DNA from: Modestobacter lapidis
Lineage (GTDB): Bacteria > Actinomycetota > Actinomycetes > Mycobacteriales > Geodermatophilaceae
Length of the DNA: 64,000 nucleotides
NCBI GenBank assembly: GCA_019779905.1
Contig: JABAKE010000018.1
Span: 25,887-89,886 of the forward strand
Reading direction: 5' to 3'
Position 1 is the stretch's first letter, and each line of letters starts with the position of its first letter. The position numbers and the translations under genes are program-made. Below are positions 63,850 to 64,000 of this stretch, piece by piece. The notes below the pieces were generated by a model, which saw nothing but the letters and a program-made list of their open reading frames with translations, was not told the origin of the DNA and ran no database searches.

Positions 63850-64000
63850 CAGCGCCCTTCGTTCCGACTGGCCGAGAGTTCGATGAGGGGGACCTGCCTC
63901 GGACCGAGACGGCCCGTTTGCCACGCCCCCCGGAGTTGGCCGGTGCGGAAGCGGATGCTTTTCGCGTGCACGACTTCGTCCTCGAGGTCAGCCCCGAAGT
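63846..64000 (+). CDS. Third gene of the SNF2-Hsp70 operon, N-terminal fragment
   Basis: 51 codons before the window ends. GTG 63846 overlaps the Hsp70 stop by 4 bp (GTGA). The protein starts MTAPFVPTGREFDEGDLPR and is acidic and proline-rich; no family recognised. Its coupling to Hsp70 indicates that it is part of the same module. Confidence 0.65.
   Translation, partial: MTAPFVPTGREFDEGDLPRTETARLPRPPELAGAEADAFRVHDFVLEVSPE

Overview
The window is bacterial chromosome from a very GC-rich actinobacterium. It shows dense GTG starts, 1-4 base start/stop overlaps, several apparently leaderless genes, excalibur and sortase surface proteins, a PASTA kinase and a xi-class GST. The overall flavour suggests Geodermatophilaceae (Blastococcus, Geodermatophilus or Modestobacter type), but no rRNA or other decisive marker is present, so this is an inference. 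No tRNA, rRNA, CRISPR array or prophage was seen.

Layout. 1-6.4 kb: metabolic genes (PLP dehydratase, GST, an ABM-like protein, FNT channel, monomeric sarcosine oxidase, PASTA Ser/Thr kinase). 6.4-11.7 kb: envelope genes, with a class F-like sortase between two paralogous excalibur surface proteins, a second ABM paralogue and a DUF4407 membrane protein. 11.7-17.6 kb: a glycine-betaine demethylation locus (IclR regulator, dimethylglycine-oxidase-like protein, Rieske oxygenase) framed by two VapBC-type toxin-antitoxin pairs. Sarcosine oxidase at 3.6 kb would supply the last step of betaine to glycine. 17.8-25.5 kb: a branched-chain-amino-acid-type ABC importer, a LysR regulator, and a solute-binding protein translationally coupled to an M24 metallohydrolase. 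25.5-38.9 kb: mixed housekeeping genes (decayed MazEF-like locus, DUF1707, NUDIX-like, luciferase-like, GGDEF-EAL, thioesterase, hydratase, MetX-like hydrolase), a broken AbiE module, MerR plus membrane protein, a Fic protein and an MFS transporter.

38.9-64 kb is an accessory defence island. It begins with decayed DNA (a frameshifted membrane-sensor relic and a lone IS3-type OrfA relic). On the minus strand lies an operon of SNF2-like helicase, DUF4391, Fic with a small partner, type III Mod and type III Res. Divergently, across a 0.6 kb interval that carries the beheaded start of an AddB-like nuclease gene, runs a tightly overlapping plus-strand operon: alpha/beta-hydrolase with a hydrophobic C-terminal region, DUF6361, PLD-like protein and a 1056-residue helicase. 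A third operon follows from its own promoter: RapA-like SNF2 ATPase, YegD-like Hsp70 with a cysteine-rich insert, and an unknown gene cut by the window end.

The strongest candidate for an undescribed system is the hydrolase-DUF6361-PLD-helicase operon (51.1-59.0 kb), with the SNF2-Hsp70 operon beside it. Two regulatory circuits can be read from repeated sites: a 17-bp IclR palindrome present at both iclR and the betaine operon, and a split motif shared by the importer operon and the lysR/solute-binding-protein intergenic region.
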